A DNA stretch of 64,000 nt from Bin87 sp965116785 (GCA_965116785.1 OZ220731.1:744001-808000); one strand, 5' to 3'; positions 26,395 through 34,526 are shown, numbered from the stretch's first letter. The notes: a model not told the origin generated them from the letters alone. Numbers and translations are program-made.

Positions 26395-26430
26395 TGCCCT
26401 GCCTTCTGGGCTTGCCCAGAAGGCAGGGCA
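26395..26430. terminator. Perfect 17-bp inverted repeat, possible terminator
   Basis: TGCCCTGCCTTCTGGGC (26395-26411) and its exact reverse complement (26414-26430) are separated only by TT. It lies just after the response-regulator stop on the minus strand and before the coiled-coil gene, so it may end the two-component transcript, but it has no T tract. The perfect 36-base symmetry with a two-base centre is unusual for a plain terminator. Confidence 0.5.
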
Positions 26431-26436
26431 ACACTC

Positions 26437-27159
26437 CTATCCGCCGCGAATCCGATCGAGATCGCGGAAGCGATAGCCGAGCCCGCGCTCGCTGAGGATG
26501 TACTCCGGGTTGCGCGGGTCGCGCTCCAGCTTTTGCCGCAGGTAGGTGACGTAGGTTCGCACGTACTGGTGCTCGCCGCGATACTCCGGGCCCCAGACCC
26601 GTTCCAACAGCGTGTCGTGGGTTAGAAGCTGTCCCGCGTTGCTGACCATCTGGTAGAGCAGGCGATACTCGGTGGGACGCAGGTGCATCTCCTGTCCGCC
26701 GGCCAGGACCATGCTCTGGTCGAAGTTGATGCTGAGCCAATCGTCGACGATCACTTCCTGCAAGCGCGGCGGTTCGGCTGCCTCGACGCGGCGGAACAGG
26801 GCGCGGATCCGCGATGCGAGCTCCCGAGGGCTGAAGGGTTTGGTGATGTAGTCGTCGGCGCCGAGGTCCAGGCCGGCCACGCGGTCGGCTTCGTCGCCCC
26901 GGACGGTGACAAATATTACGGGCACCGATGATTCGGACCGGATGCGGCGTAGGGTTTCGAACCCATCCATTTCGGGCATCATGACGTCCAGAACGACGAG
27001 GTCCACGGGATTGCCGGCGTCCAGGACTTCGAGGGCCCGGGCACCGTTTTCTGCGGTGACCACGTTGTAGCCCTCAACCTCCAGATTCATGGCGGTGAAG
27101 CGGACGATGTGCGGCTCGTCGTCCACCACCATTATGGTGCGCTTTTCGGAGGCGGTCAT
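26437..27159 (-). CDS. OmpR/PhoB-type response regulator
   Basis: The 240-residue product has a receiver domain (TIMVVDDEPHIVRFTAM with the acidic pair, phospho-acceptor Asp in LVVLDVMMPEMDG, Thr in IFVTVRG and Lys in ITKPFSPREL) and a C-terminal winged helix (MHLRPTEYRLLYQMVSNAGQLLTHDTLLERVWG, then VRTYVTYLRQKLERDPRNPEYILSERGLGYRF). It is a DNA-binding regulator controlled by the upstream histidine kinase, whose stop overlaps this start by four bases (ATGA). Target genes are unknown. Confidence 0.94.
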   Translation of the reverse strand: MTASEKRTIMVVDDEPHIVRFTAMNLEVEGYNVVTAENGARALEVLDAGNPVDLVVLDVMMPEMDGFETLRRIRSESSVPVIFVTVRGDEADRVAGLDLGADDYITKPFSPRELASRIRALFRRVEAAEPPRLQEVIVDDWLSINFDQSMVLAGGQEMHLRPTEYRLLYQMVSNAGQLLTHDTLLERVWGPEYRGEHQYVRTYVTYLRQKLERDPRNPEYILSERGLGYRFRDLDRIRGG

Positions 27160-28742
27160 GCCGAGGCGGACCCGTTGGGCAGCGTGAGAGTGAAGGCGGA
27201 GCCTTGGCCGGGTTCGCTCTGGACCGCGATGTCCCCGTTGTGCGCCTTCATGATGGCGTCGCAGATGTACAGGCCGAGGCCCATTCCCCGGGGATGGGTG
27301 GAAGCCAGGCTCTGGGAGCGGTGGAATCGCTCGAAGATGCGACGGGTTTCCCATCGGGGTACGCCCATCCCGGCATCGCGAACGGTTACTCGCACGGCGC
27401 CGTGGTTTTCGTGCTCGCCGGACACGATCACAGGCCCGCCGCCCGGCGAGTACTTCACGGCGTTGTCCACGAGGTTGACCAGCACCTGCTCCAGCAAGCC
27501 GGGGTCGCCGGTCACGGGCGGCAGATCGTCCGGGAAGGACACTGACAGCGCGTGTTTTTTCGAGGTGGGTTGTAACCGCTCGATTACCTTTTCGGCCATG
27601 CTGGCCAAATTGACCTGCTCGAGGCTGAGGGGCAGAGCGCCGACCTCGAGGCGGGAAGCCAGCAGCAGGCGGTCCATGAGCAGGCTCATGCGGTCGGTCT
27701 CTTCTTCGATGGCCTCGAAACTGCGGTGCAGGGTCTCGTCGTCCCACTGGGCGTCGGGCCGGGACAGGGTATTGGTGTAGCCCTTGATGATGGCCAGCGG
27801 GGTTTGAAGCTGATGTTCCAGCATGGAAAGGAAGGTTGACCGCATCTCTTCGGTTTCGCGCACGCGGGTCATGTCGCGGACGTTGACTACTGCGTTCAGC
27901 GGGGCCATCTCCGGGGAGCGGACCACCGAATAAACCAGGGCTACCTCGGTGCGCTGACCGGCGGAAGACCGGGCAGCGGCGGCGAGTTCGGTGACGTTGC
28001 CGTCCAGACCCGGGGTGGACTGATGAGCGTGGATCATGGGGCAGCGGCCAGGGCAGATGGGCCGTCCCTCGCGATCGCGCCAGTTCAACGCGACCGCGCA
28101 GGGCAGTCCCAGCAGTTCCTCGCCGGGTCGACCCAGCAGGCGTTCCATGGCCGGGTTGACGCTGACGATGCGGCGGTCGGCGTCCACGGTGTAGATCCCG
28201 TCGGCGCTGCCCTCGAGGATAGATTCTACGCGCTGCTTTTCCTGGGTGAGAAGGTGGGCGAGGCGAGCGGATTGCACGGCGATGGCTGCCTGCTCGGCGA
28301 AGGCGGCCAGTACCGGCGGGTCGAGCTGGGAGAAATTCGCCGCGTCGGAGGCGCGCAGGACGAAGATAAGGCCCACCGTTTCGTCGTTGGTGGCCAACGG
28401 GACCGCCATGACCGGGTTCTGCATTTCCCCGGTGGTGGAGATAGGGAGGGCCGATTGAGGAAACAGGGCCGACAGGAGGGCGAACTGCTCGCGGCTGAGG
28501 GCGAGGTCGGGTATGGCCTCGTTGAGCAGCGGGCGGATGCGGGCAATCTGGGCACGGTCCAGGCCGTAGGCTCCGGTCACTACGAAACGCCGGACCGCAT
28601 CATCCCAGGTGGCGACGACGGCCGCGCTGCCGCCCAGGGCGCGCACCGCGTTACGGAGGACACCCTCGAGTTCCGGCTGGAGCTCGACGCTGCCGTCGTC
28701 GGTTCGTCCGGCGGGGTTCGAGTTGAAAGAGCGGCTAACCAT
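27156..28742 (-). CDS. GAF/PAS sensor histidine kinase
   Basis: The 528-residue kinase has an N-terminal GAF-like domain (about residues 25-165), a PAS domain (VESILEGSADGIYTVDADRRIVSVNPAMERLLG, about 175-300, with a Cys-rich insertion GRPICPGRCPMIH), a HisKA dimerisation domain and an HATPase domain with N, G1 and G2 boxes (VLVNLVDNAVKYSPGG, RDAGMGVP, GMGLGLYICDAI). The H-box reads LEHQLQTPLA in place of SHELRTPL; the His is kept. No transmembrane segment is seen, so it is a soluble sensor. The CPGRCP insert could bind a metal or a cofactor. It is co-transcribed with the response regulator. Confidence 0.92.
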   Translation of the reverse strand: MVSRSFNSNPAGRTDDGSVELQPELEGVLRNAVRALGGSAAVVATWDDAVRRFVVTGAYGLDRAQIARIRPLLNEAIPDLALSREQFALLSALFPQSALPISTTGEMQNPVMAVPLATNDETVGLIFVLRASDAANFSQLDPPVLAAFAEQAAIAVQSARLAHLLTQEKQRVESILEGSADGIYTVDADRRIVSVNPAMERLLGRPGEELLGLPCAVALNWRDREGRPICPGRCPMIHAHQSTPGLDGNVTELAAAARSSAGQRTEVALVYSVVRSPEMAPLNAVVNVRDMTRVRETEEMRSTFLSMLEHQLQTPLAIIKGYTNTLSRPDAQWDDETLHRSFEAIEEETDRMSLLMDRLLLASRLEVGALPLSLEQVNLASMAEKVIERLQPTSKKHALSVSFPDDLPPVTGDPGLLEQVLVNLVDNAVKYSPGGGPVIVSGEHENHGAVRVTVRDAGMGVPRWETRRIFERFHRSQSLASTHPRGMGLGLYICDAIMKAHNGDIAVQSEPGQGSAFTLTLPNGSASA

Positions 28743-28884
28743 CGGATGAGCGATCTCACCTGGAGCGCGACGATTTTCAACGCAATTTTAACATTAAGGG
28801 CATTGGAAATCGTTTAGAGGCAGGTGAAAATAGATGTCGAGCCTAGCCGGCCGAACGCGCACCGGCCGTTGCAAGGGGGTAACA

Positions 28885-29070
28885 ATGCCAAGGTATGTCT
28901 ACCGATGCACTGCCTGCGACCACGAATACGACCAAAGGCAGAGCTTCGGCGCGTCGTCGGAAGGGGAATGCCCCGAGTGTTCCGGCGTCGCCCGACGCGT
29001 GTTCCACCCGGTGCCGGTGATCTACAAGGGATCCGGTTTTTACACCACGGACTACGCGCGCAAAAAGTAA
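28885..29070 (+). CDS. FmdB family zinc-ribbon protein
   Basis: The 61-residue product opens MPRYVYRCTACDHEYDQRQSF and continues CPECSGVARRVF, the FmdB-type zinc ribbon with two CxxC pairs, and ends GSGFYTTDYARKK as in that family. Proteins of this kind are small regulators or zinc-ribbon modules of unclear role. AGGGGG lies five bases before ATG 28885; a longer in-frame start at 28834 would add 17 non-conserved residues. It precedes groES by 62 bases, so a shared transcript is possible. Confidence 0.9.
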   Translation: MPRYVYRCTACDHEYDQRQSFGASSEGECPECSGVARRVFHPVPVIYKGSGFYTTDYARKK

Positions 29071-29132
29071 TCGCTGCCCGCCAGGGGTAGCGGCGTCAAT
29101 AAGGCCAACCAATCACCGCAAGGAGGCAATCA

Positions 29133-29423
29133 GTGGCCACTTTCACACCGCTTGGCGAACGCATCGTCATCAAGCCCATGGAACAGGAAACGCAGACCCG
29201 AGGCGGCATTCTCTTGCCGGACACCGCCAAGGAGAAGCCGCAGGAAGGCGAAGTCGTCGCCGTGGGCCCAGGTCGCCCCGCCGATGATGGCAGCCGGATC
29301 CCCATGGAACTGTCGGTTGGCGACAAGGTAATCTACTCCAAGTACGCCGGCACCGAGTACGAAGACGGCGACGAAGAGTACCTGATCATGCGCGAGTCGG
29401 ACGTGCTCGCCAAGATCGGCTAA
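29133..29423 (+). CDS. groES: Co-chaperonin GroES
   Basis: GroES (96 residues) is the lid of the GroEL folding chamber. The sequence FTPLGERIVIKPMEQETQTRGGILLPDTAKEKPQEGEVVAVGPG holds the mobile loop (TRGGILLP) and the conserved strand that follows; the domain ends EDGDEEYLIMRESDVLAKIG. The start is GTG 29133 with AGGAGG seven bases upstream. It is followed by groEL after 46 bases. I found no CIRCE inverted repeat upstream, so HrcA control is not evident. Confidence 0.97.
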   Translation: MATFTPLGERIVIKPMEQETQTRGGILLPDTAKEKPQEGEVVAVGPGRPADDGSRIPMELSVGDKVIYSKYAGTEYEDGDEEYLIMRESDVLAKIG

Positions 29424-29469
29424 CACCCACAACTGAACAACCGCACACACTCATCCGAGGAGAAACGCA

Positions 29470-31089
29470 ATGCCCGCAAAGAAGATGGCGTACTCCGAAG
29501 AGGCCCGTAAGTCGCTGCGATCCGGCATCGACACGTTGGCCGACTCGGTCAAGATTACCCTCGGCCCCCGCGGCCGCAACGTCGTGCTGGACAAGAAGTT
29601 CGGCCCGCCGCAGGTCTGCTCCGACGGCGTGACCATCGCCAAGGAAATCGAGCTCCCTGATGCCTTTGAGAACATGGGCGCCCAGCTGCTCAAGGAAGCC
29701 GCCACCAAGACCAACGACGCGGCCGGCGACGGCACCACCACCAGCATCGTTCTGTCCCAGGCCATCATCCAGGAAGGGTTCAAGAACGTCACGGCCGGCG
29801 CGAACCCCATGGCCATCAAGCGCGGCATCGAGCGCGCCGTGGGCCAGATCGTGACCGAGCTGCAGTCGATGTCCCAACCGGTGGAGACCCGCGAGCGGAT
29901 CGGTCAGGTAGCCTCCCTGTCCGCCCACGAGGATGCCATCGGGGAGACCATTGCCGAGGCAATGGAGAAGGTCGGAAAGGACGGCGTCATCACCGTGGAA
30001 GAGTCTCGCGGCCTGACCGACGAGATCGAGTACGTGGAAGGCATGCAGGTCGACCGCGGCTACATCTCCCCTTACTTCATCACCAACAGCGACCGCATGG
30101 AATCGGCCGTCGAAGATCCGTTCGTCATCATCACCGACAAGAAGATCTCGGCCGTTGCTGACCTGGTCCCCGCCCTGGAGAAGTTGCTCCAGGTCGGCCA
30201 GAAGAACGCCGTGATCGTGGCAGAGGACGTGGACGGCGAGGCCCTGGCCACGCTGGTAGTCAACAAGCTGCGCGGCATCATGAACGTGCTGGCCGTCAAG
30301 GCGCCCGGTTTCGGCGACCGCCGCAAGGCCATGCTGGAAGATATCGCCATCCTGACCGGTGGCACCGTCATCAGCGAAGAGACCGGCCGCCGGCTGGACT
30401 CCGCCACTATCGACGATTTCGGCCGCGCCCGCCGCGTCGCCTCCACCAAGGACGACACGACGATCGTTGAGGGTCACGGCTCCGAGGACGGCATCCAGGC
30501 CCGAATCAACCAGATCAAGGCCCAGATCGAAGACACGACCTCCGAGTACGACCGCGAGAAGCTCCAGGAGCGGATGGCCAAGCTGTCCGGCGGCGTCGCT
30601 GTCATCAAGGTTGGCGCTGCCACTGAGATCGAGCTGAAGGAGCGCAAGGCCCGTGTCGAGGACGCCCTGTCCGCCACCCGTTCCGCGGTGGAAGAGGGCA
30701 TAGTCCCCGGCGGCGGAGTCGCCCTGGTTCGCGCCCAGCGCGCCCTGGAAGGCGTTGTCGGGTTGACCGGTGACGAGGTTGTCGGCCTGAACATCATTCG
30801 GCACTCGCTGGAGCAGCCGCTGAAGATCATCGTCGAAAATGCCGGTGGCGAAGGCGCCGTCGTATTGCACGACGTCAAGGACCAGTCCGATGACTACGGC
30901 TACGACGCCGAGGTCAGCGAGTTTGGCCCGATGCTCGAACGCGGCATCATCGACCCGGTCAAGGTGACCCGCTCCGCGCTGCAGAACGCGGCTTCCGTTG
31001 CGGCCATGGTTCTCACCACCGAGTCCATGATCACTGAAATCCCCGATCCCACGCCGGCGATGCCGGCGGCCCCGCCGATGGACTTCTAG
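29470..31089 (+). CDS. groEL: Chaperonin GroEL
   Basis: GroEL (539 residues) forms the double-ring chamber for ATP-dependent folding. The equatorial nucleotide-binding motifs VKITLGPRGRNVVLDKKFGPP and NDAAGDGTTTSIVL are present with the catalytic Asp, the intermediate hinge AVEEGIVPGGGVALVRA and the apical region GDRRKAMLEDIAILTGGTVIS. The C-terminus ends PTPAMPAAPPMDF, lacking the Gly-Gly-Met repeats found in most group I chaperonins. The ribosome site GAGGAG stands a few bases before the ATG. A hairpin terminator follows 30 bases after the stop. Confidence 0.98.
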   Translation: MPAKKMAYSEEARKSLRSGIDTLADSVKITLGPRGRNVVLDKKFGPPQVCSDGVTIAKEIELPDAFENMGAQLLKEAATKTNDAAGDGTTTSIVLSQAIIQEGFKNVTAGANPMAIKRGIERAVGQIVTELQSMSQPVETRERIGQVASLSAHEDAIGETIAEAMEKVGKDGVITVEESRGLTDEIEYVEGMQVDRGYISPYFITNSDRMESAVEDPFVIITDKKISAVADLVPALEKLLQVGQKNAVIVAEDVDGEALATLVVNKLRGIMNVLAVKAPGFGDRRKAMLEDIAILTGGTVISEETGRRLDSATIDDFGRARRVASTKDDTTIVEGHGSEDGIQARINQIKAQIEDTTSEYDREKLQERMAKLSGGVAVIKVGAATEIELKERKARVEDALSATRSAVEEGIVPGGGVALVRAQRALEGVVGLTGDEVVGLNIIRHSLEQPLKIIVENAGGEGAVVLHDVKDQSDDYGYDAEVSEFGPMLERGIIDPVKVTRSALQNAASVAAMVLTTESMITEIPDPTPAMPAAPPMDF

Positions 31090-31119
31090 TCTCCGGCGAA
31101 CATATTCAGGAAAACGGAC

Positions 31120-31152
31120 CGGGGCGGTTGTAACACCGCCCCGTTTCGTTTT
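31120..31152 (+). terminator. Rho-independent terminator after groEL
   Basis: CGGGGCGGT (31120-31128) pairs with ACCGCCCCG (31135-31143) around a TGTAAC loop, followed by TTTCGTTTT. Confidence 0.85.
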
Positions 31153-31173
31153 CCTTCGGCTCCGTTTTACCTA

Positions 31174-31212
31174 ACTCCCAGATGGGAGTAATATTATCCA
31201 CGCTGTTATATT
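31174..31212 (+). promoter_or_regulatory. Operator-like palindrome and promoter upstream of the MFS gene
   Basis: ACTCCCA-GA-TGGGAGT (31174-31189) is a perfect 7-bp inverted repeat. A -10-like TATATT lies at 31207-31212, so the palindrome covers the -35 position (17-base spacer). This layout fits a regulator that acts at the -35 region. Confidence 0.45.
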
Positions 31213-31296
31213 CCGCACGGACTTGAGCGCCATCGGCGCCTTTCTGGGTTGCTCCATCCGAGGCCGCAACTGAATCGATCTTTTTCGCGCCGCCTG

Positions 31297-32643
31297 ATGG
31301 CCTGGCATCCGCCGACGCCCTTTTTTTACGGCTGGCTGGTGCTGAGCATGGCCTGCCTTTCCTCCGCAACCGGTGCCAGCGTGTCCCAGGTGGTGATGGG
31401 CGCCATCCAGGTGTACATCGTGGACGACACCGGGTGGGACATTGGGACTCTTTCCATTGCAGTGACCGCCGGCACCTGGTGCTCGGGAGTTCTGGCTCCA
31501 TTCGCCGGCGCTTTGGCCGACCGCTACGGCCCGCGGGTCCTGACGACGCTGGGTTTGGTGGTTGTCGGCTGCGCGTTACTGGTTCTGTCCTCGGTGAGCA
31601 CCACCACTCCGTGGCCGTTCTTTGCGGCATACATTGTGGCCAGAACCGTCAGCAATCCTTTCCTGATAGGAATCGTCCCGCGAGCGGCGACGGTTAATTT
31701 CTTCCGCCGGCGCCGGGGCGTGACCCTGGCGATCAATGGCATGGCGCGACCCGTGGGCGGCGCGGTCAACATCCAGATCATTTCGCTGATTGCGATTACC
31801 CATAGTTGGCGTGCCTCCTACGGGTACGTCGGTTTGTTCATGCTGGTGCTGACAGTACCGGTGTTCCTGATCATGCGCCGAACTCCGGAGGAGATCGGCA
31901 TGCTGCCAGACGGCGATCGGCCCGCCCTCGGATCCAATCCGGCGGCTCAATCCGCCGGCGGAAGGCGCGTTGGGCGCCGCACGCCGGCTCCGGTGCAGGA
32001 GTTCAGTTGGACTGCCCGCGAGGCAATGAAAACCCGGGCCTACTGGTGCATCGCCGGGACAGCGGTGTTCGCGATCATAGCGTCGGCGGGCCTGGGCTAC
32101 ATCCTGGTGCCGTTCCTCGTCAGCGAATCGGGTCCGGGACTGACCAATCCGCAGGCAGTGGGAGTGGGCGCGTTGGGCGCCGTGCTGGCGATGACCACGC
32201 TGGCCTGGGGTTTCCTAGCCGACAAGTTCGGGCCTCGGCCCTGCATGGTCGCGACCATCACCGGGGCGGTGCTTTCCGGGCTGTTCCTGGCAACCGGCGT
32301 CAACTCGCTGTGGACGGCCTACCTGTTCGCGGTACTGTGGGGCTTTTTCTCAAATACGGTGGGTACGCTGGAGCACATGCTGCTGGCGCAGTACTTCGGG
32401 CGCGGATCGTTCGGCGCCATCCTGGGCTCCCTGGGGCCGCTGCAGACCACGGCGCTGGGGATCGCGCCGGTATTCGGCAGCTACCTGCTGACGTTCACCC
32501 ACAGCTACACCGTGGTGTTCATAGTGCTGATGGCGATGTACGCGGGCGCCGGCATGTTGATCCTTCTGGCGCGGGCGCCGCGGCTGCCGCCTCGGGCCAC
32601 CCAAACGCAAGCCGAGCCCGACGCCGCTCCGGCGACGGTATAA
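31297..32643 (+). CDS. MFS transporter
   Basis: This 448-residue protein has about 12 hydrophobic helices in two halves with a central hydrophilic loop (about residues 205-245, rich in Pro/Gly/Arg). The loop 2-3 signature of major facilitator proteins reads GALADRYGPRVL, and FLADKFGPRP repeats it in the second half. It resembles the monocarboxylate/oxalate-formate-antiporter-like group, starting PTPFFYGWLVLSMACLSS. Start choice is open: ATG 31297 or TTG 31249, neither with a strong ribosome site. It is followed after 31 bases by a RidA gene, so the two are likely one transcript. Substrate unknown. Confidence 0.88.
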   Translation: MAWHPPTPFFYGWLVLSMACLSSATGASVSQVVMGAIQVYIVDDTGWDIGTLSIAVTAGTWCSGVLAPFAGALADRYGPRVLTTLGLVVVGCALLVLSSVSTTTPWPFFAAYIVARTVSNPFLIGIVPRAATVNFFRRRRGVTLAINGMARPVGGAVNIQIISLIAITHSWRASYGYVGLFMLVLTVPVFLIMRRTPEEIGMLPDGDRPALGSNPAAQSAGGRRVGRRTPAPVQEFSWTAREAMKTRAYWCIAGTAVFAIIASAGLGYILVPFLVSESGPGLTNPQAVGVGALGAVLAMTTLAWGFLADKFGPRPCMVATITGAVLSGLFLATGVNSLWTAYLFAVLWGFFSNTVGTLEHMLLAQYFGRGSFGAILGSLGPLQTTALGIAPVFGSYLLTFTHSYTVVFIVLMAMYAGAGMLILLARAPRLPPRATQTQAEPDAAPATV

Positions 32644-32674
32644 TCCCAGCGAACCAACTTACGGAGGCAAACCA

Positions 32675-33067
32675 ATGGCCAACAGCGAGTACATGAACCC
32701 CAGCGGAATCGCGGACCCCTCGGCGTCGGGTTTCAGCGCAGTGGTGAAGGCGGGCAACACCGTCTACATCGCAGGGATGGTTGCCCAGGACCAAAACGGC
32801 AACGTGGTCGGAGCGGGTGACGCCGAGGCGCAGACGCGGCAGATCTGGCGCAACATCGAGGTTGCGGTCCAAGCGGCCGGCGGGTCGCTTGCCGACATCG
32901 TCAAGACGACCACCTACGTGACCGGCATCGAGCACGGGGCGGCGGTTCGCGCCGTGCGGGGAGAGTTGTTCCCAAGCAATCCGCCCACGAGCACGCTGCT
33001 GGTAGTAAGCGAACTTGCGAACCCGGCCTACGTTGTGGAGATCGAGTCGATAGCGGTTGTAGGATAA
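32675..33067 (+). CDS. RidA family protein
   Basis: The 130-residue product is a RidA/YjgF/UK114 trimer-type protein. Conserved features are FSAVVKAGNTVYIAGMVAQDQNGNVVG, the Asp-Ala-Glu-Ala-Gln-Thr helix (DAEAQTRQIWRNIEVAVQAAGGSLADIVKTTTYVT) and the final PAYVVEIESIAVV. The key Arg of active enamine/imine deaminases is expected near NPPTSTLL; here AVRGELFPSNPPTSTLLVV has Arg before the motif only, and Ser-Thr replaces Arg-Ser in the usual PARS-type stretch, so deaminase activity is in doubt. GGAGG is placed eight bases before the ATG. Confidence 0.9.
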   Translation: MANSEYMNPSGIADPSASGFSAVVKAGNTVYIAGMVAQDQNGNVVGAGDAEAQTRQIWRNIEVAVQAAGGSLADIVKTTTYVTGIEHGAAVRAVRGELFPSNPPTSTLLVVSELANPAYVVEIESIAVVG

Positions 33068-33076
33068 GCCTGTTTT

Positions 33077-33104
33077 GCTGCCGTCGGCTCGACCCGACGG
33101 CAGC
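33077..33104 (+). terminator. Terminator after the RidA gene
   Basis: GCTGCCGTCGG (33077-33087) and CCGACGGCAGC (33094-33104) form a perfect 11-bp stem with a CTCGAC loop, ten bases after the RidA stop. T content after it is low (CTTCCCC). Confidence 0.65.
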
Positions 33105-33352
33105 CTTCCCCCGGGCTGGGCAGATGCTACCGGCGCGCCGTCATCAATCCAGGTTGGCGGCGGCATGCACTCAACCCGGCGCGAGCGAGAGTCCGTTCGG
33201 CTTGCGTGGATTCAAGGCCACGGCCTTGCGGGACAACGTTGCAGCGAACCGGTGGCTTACTGAATCAGAGGGAAGAACTACTTCCCTGACACCCGTGATC
33301 TGCAACGAGGGGCAGACGCTGGCGGTTATCGACGCCGGCTAATGTGATCGGT
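33105..33352. other. Intergenic region without recognised genes
   Basis: Short open frames exist here but show no homology I can recognise and no ribosome sites. One small hairpin (AGGGAAG-AACTA-CTTCCCT near 33270-33288) may be a weak terminator. Confidence 0.5.
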
Positions 33353-33610
33353 TCAGGTGTGCCAAGTCTCTAGGTCGCCGCGGCGCTTCTGAAGGACTAG
33401 CCACATCCGATGCCAGACGTAGCGTCGCTCCGGGTCTTCAAGGCTGCGGTTAATCAGGCCGCGGACGGCCATCACCGCCTGGCCGGCGAAGAACCCCCAG
33501 TGTCCAGGCTCATTGCGAAGCCAGCCGTCCACGCGGTCGGGATGGGCGTCCGCGACGTCCTCGAGGAGTTGATCCAGGGCGGCGTCAGCGCTGCCTGAAT
33601 CGGTGGCCAT
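33353..33610 (-). CDS. Hypothetical protein following the thiamine genes
   Basis: I do not recognise this 85-residue protein. It is soluble, mostly helical by composition, with a conserved-looking centre WLRNEPGHWGFFAGQAVMAVRGLINRSL and a Trp-rich end (RRYVWHRMWLVLQKRR). The ATG 33610 lies four bases after the thiS stop, so it is almost certainly co-transcribed with the thi genes and under the same TPP riboswitch. That context hints at a link with thiamine or sulfur transfer, but nothing in the sequence proves it. Confidence 0.6.
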   Translation of the reverse strand: MATDSGSADAALDQLLEDVADAHPDRVDGWLRNEPGHWGFFAGQAVMAVRGLINRSLEDPERRYVWHRMWLVLQKRRGDLETWHT

Positions 33611-33614
33611 GGGA

Positions 33615-33818
33615 TCAGCCGCCGCCTACCGGCCGGACGATTTCCAGGGCGTCGCCCGGGTTGAGCCGAACCTTTTCGAAATCCTCTTTGCGAATCACCT
33701 GGCCGTTGTAGCCCACGGCGATGAACCGCATGTTGACGTCGATGGTGGCCAGATAGGACTGAAGGTTTAAGCCATCGTCGATCTCGCGAGGCTTGCCGTT
33801 AACTTGCAGGGTGATCAT
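33615..33818 (-). CDS. thiS: Sulfur carrier protein ThiS
   Basis: This 67-residue beta-grasp protein starts MITLQVNGKPREIDDGLNLQSYLA and ends DALEIVRPVGGG. The C-terminal Gly-Gly is adenylated and turned into a thiocarboxylate, which donates sulfur to ThiG for the thiazole ring; here there are three terminal glycines, one more than usual. ATG 33818 is used because GGAGG lies 11 bases upstream, while the in-frame GTG 33830 is too close to it. It lies eight bases after thiE in the thiG-thiE-thiS unit. No thiF is seen here. Confidence 0.88.
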   Translation of the reverse strand: MITLQVNGKPREIDDGLNLQSYLATIDVNMRFIAVGYNGQVIRKEDFEKVRLNPGDALEIVRPVGGG

Positions 33819-33826
33819 TCGGGCGC

Positions 33827-34516
33827 TCACCTCCGGCTCGTAGTATAGCGGCTACCGGGACCTTGATCTTCGCCGACGCCGGCCCGCGCGTCATGCATGG
33901 CCGACTTTATTTGCGACGCCGCGCGTCCGGGGTCCGCGCTGGCGAGGATGGCGGTGATGACCGCGGCGCCGTCGGCGCCGGCATGCATCACCTGGCCGAC
34001 GTTGTCGGCTGTTATGCCGCCGATGGCCAGCAGCGGAGCGCCAACGCCAGCCGCACGGATGCGCTCCAGCAGACCGGGCCCGGAAGGCTCCTCTCCCGGA
34101 TGAGATCGGGTCGCGAACATGGTGCCGACCAGCAGGAAATCGGCCCCGGATTCCTGTTCCGCGGCAGCGCCTTCCACCGAGTGCACGGAGCGACCGATAA
34201 TTGATCCCACTGGCAGAATTGGTCGAACGGAGCCGGTAGGCATGGCTGCCTCGCCCAGTTGTACGCCATCGGCTTCTGAGGCTGCAGCTACGTCGGCCCT
34301 CTCGTTCACCAGGAGAATGACTGACTCATGCGTCACCGCCCGCAACGCGGTGGCAAGTTCCAGCAACGCACCGCCGGACTCCTCCTTGTCGCGCAGCTGG
34401 ACGATATCGACACCGCCGGTGACGGCAGCAGCGACCCGGTCGGGCAGTTCGTCCGGCGGACAAACGCGCCGGTCGGTGACCAGGCAGAGGGCGGGATTTG
34501 GCAGTGCCGCGGCCAC
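33827..34516 (-). CDS. thiE: Thiamine phosphate synthase
   Basis: ThiE joins HMP-PP and thiazole phosphate to give thiamine phosphate. The TIM-barrel motifs are visible: ALCLVTDRRVCPPDEL, GGVDIVQLRDKEESGGALLELA (Gln-Leu-Arg-x-Lys), LLVNERADVAAASEADGVQLGEAAMP, IIGRSVHSVEGAAAEQESGADFLLVGTMFATRSHPGEEPSG and LLAIGGITADNVGQVMHAGADGAAVITAI. The longest open frame overlaps thiG by over 100 bases; GTG 34516, 11 bases past the thiG stop, gives 229 residues and a normal start, so I use it. A low-confidence alternative is any in-frame start inside thiG. Confidence 0.88.
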   Translation of the reverse strand: MAAALPNPALCLVTDRRVCPPDELPDRVAAAVTGGVDIVQLRDKEESGGALLELATALRAVTHESVILLVNERADVAAASEADGVQLGEAAMPTGSVRPILPVGSIIGRSVHSVEGAAAEQESGADFLLVGTMFATRSHPGEEPSGPGLLERIRAAGVGAPLLAIGGITADNVGQVMHAGADGAAVITAILASADPGRAASQIKSAMHDARAGVGEDQGPGSRYTTSRR

Positions 34517-34526
34517 GGGAAGTCGC

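Noticed and set aside
29071..29132. Search for a CIRCE element before groES
   Set aside because: No TTAGCACTC-N9-GAGTGCTAA-type repeat is present here or before the FmdB-like gene.
29386..30870. Long open frame antisense to groEL, 494 codons
   Set aside because: It lies wholly across the groES-groEL genes, in the mirror frame of a GC-rich gene. It has low-complexity Asp/Leu/Gly content and no recognisable domain.
33124..33342. Short plus-strand frame after the RidA gene
   Set aside because: No ribosome site, no homology, and it overlaps a hairpin region.
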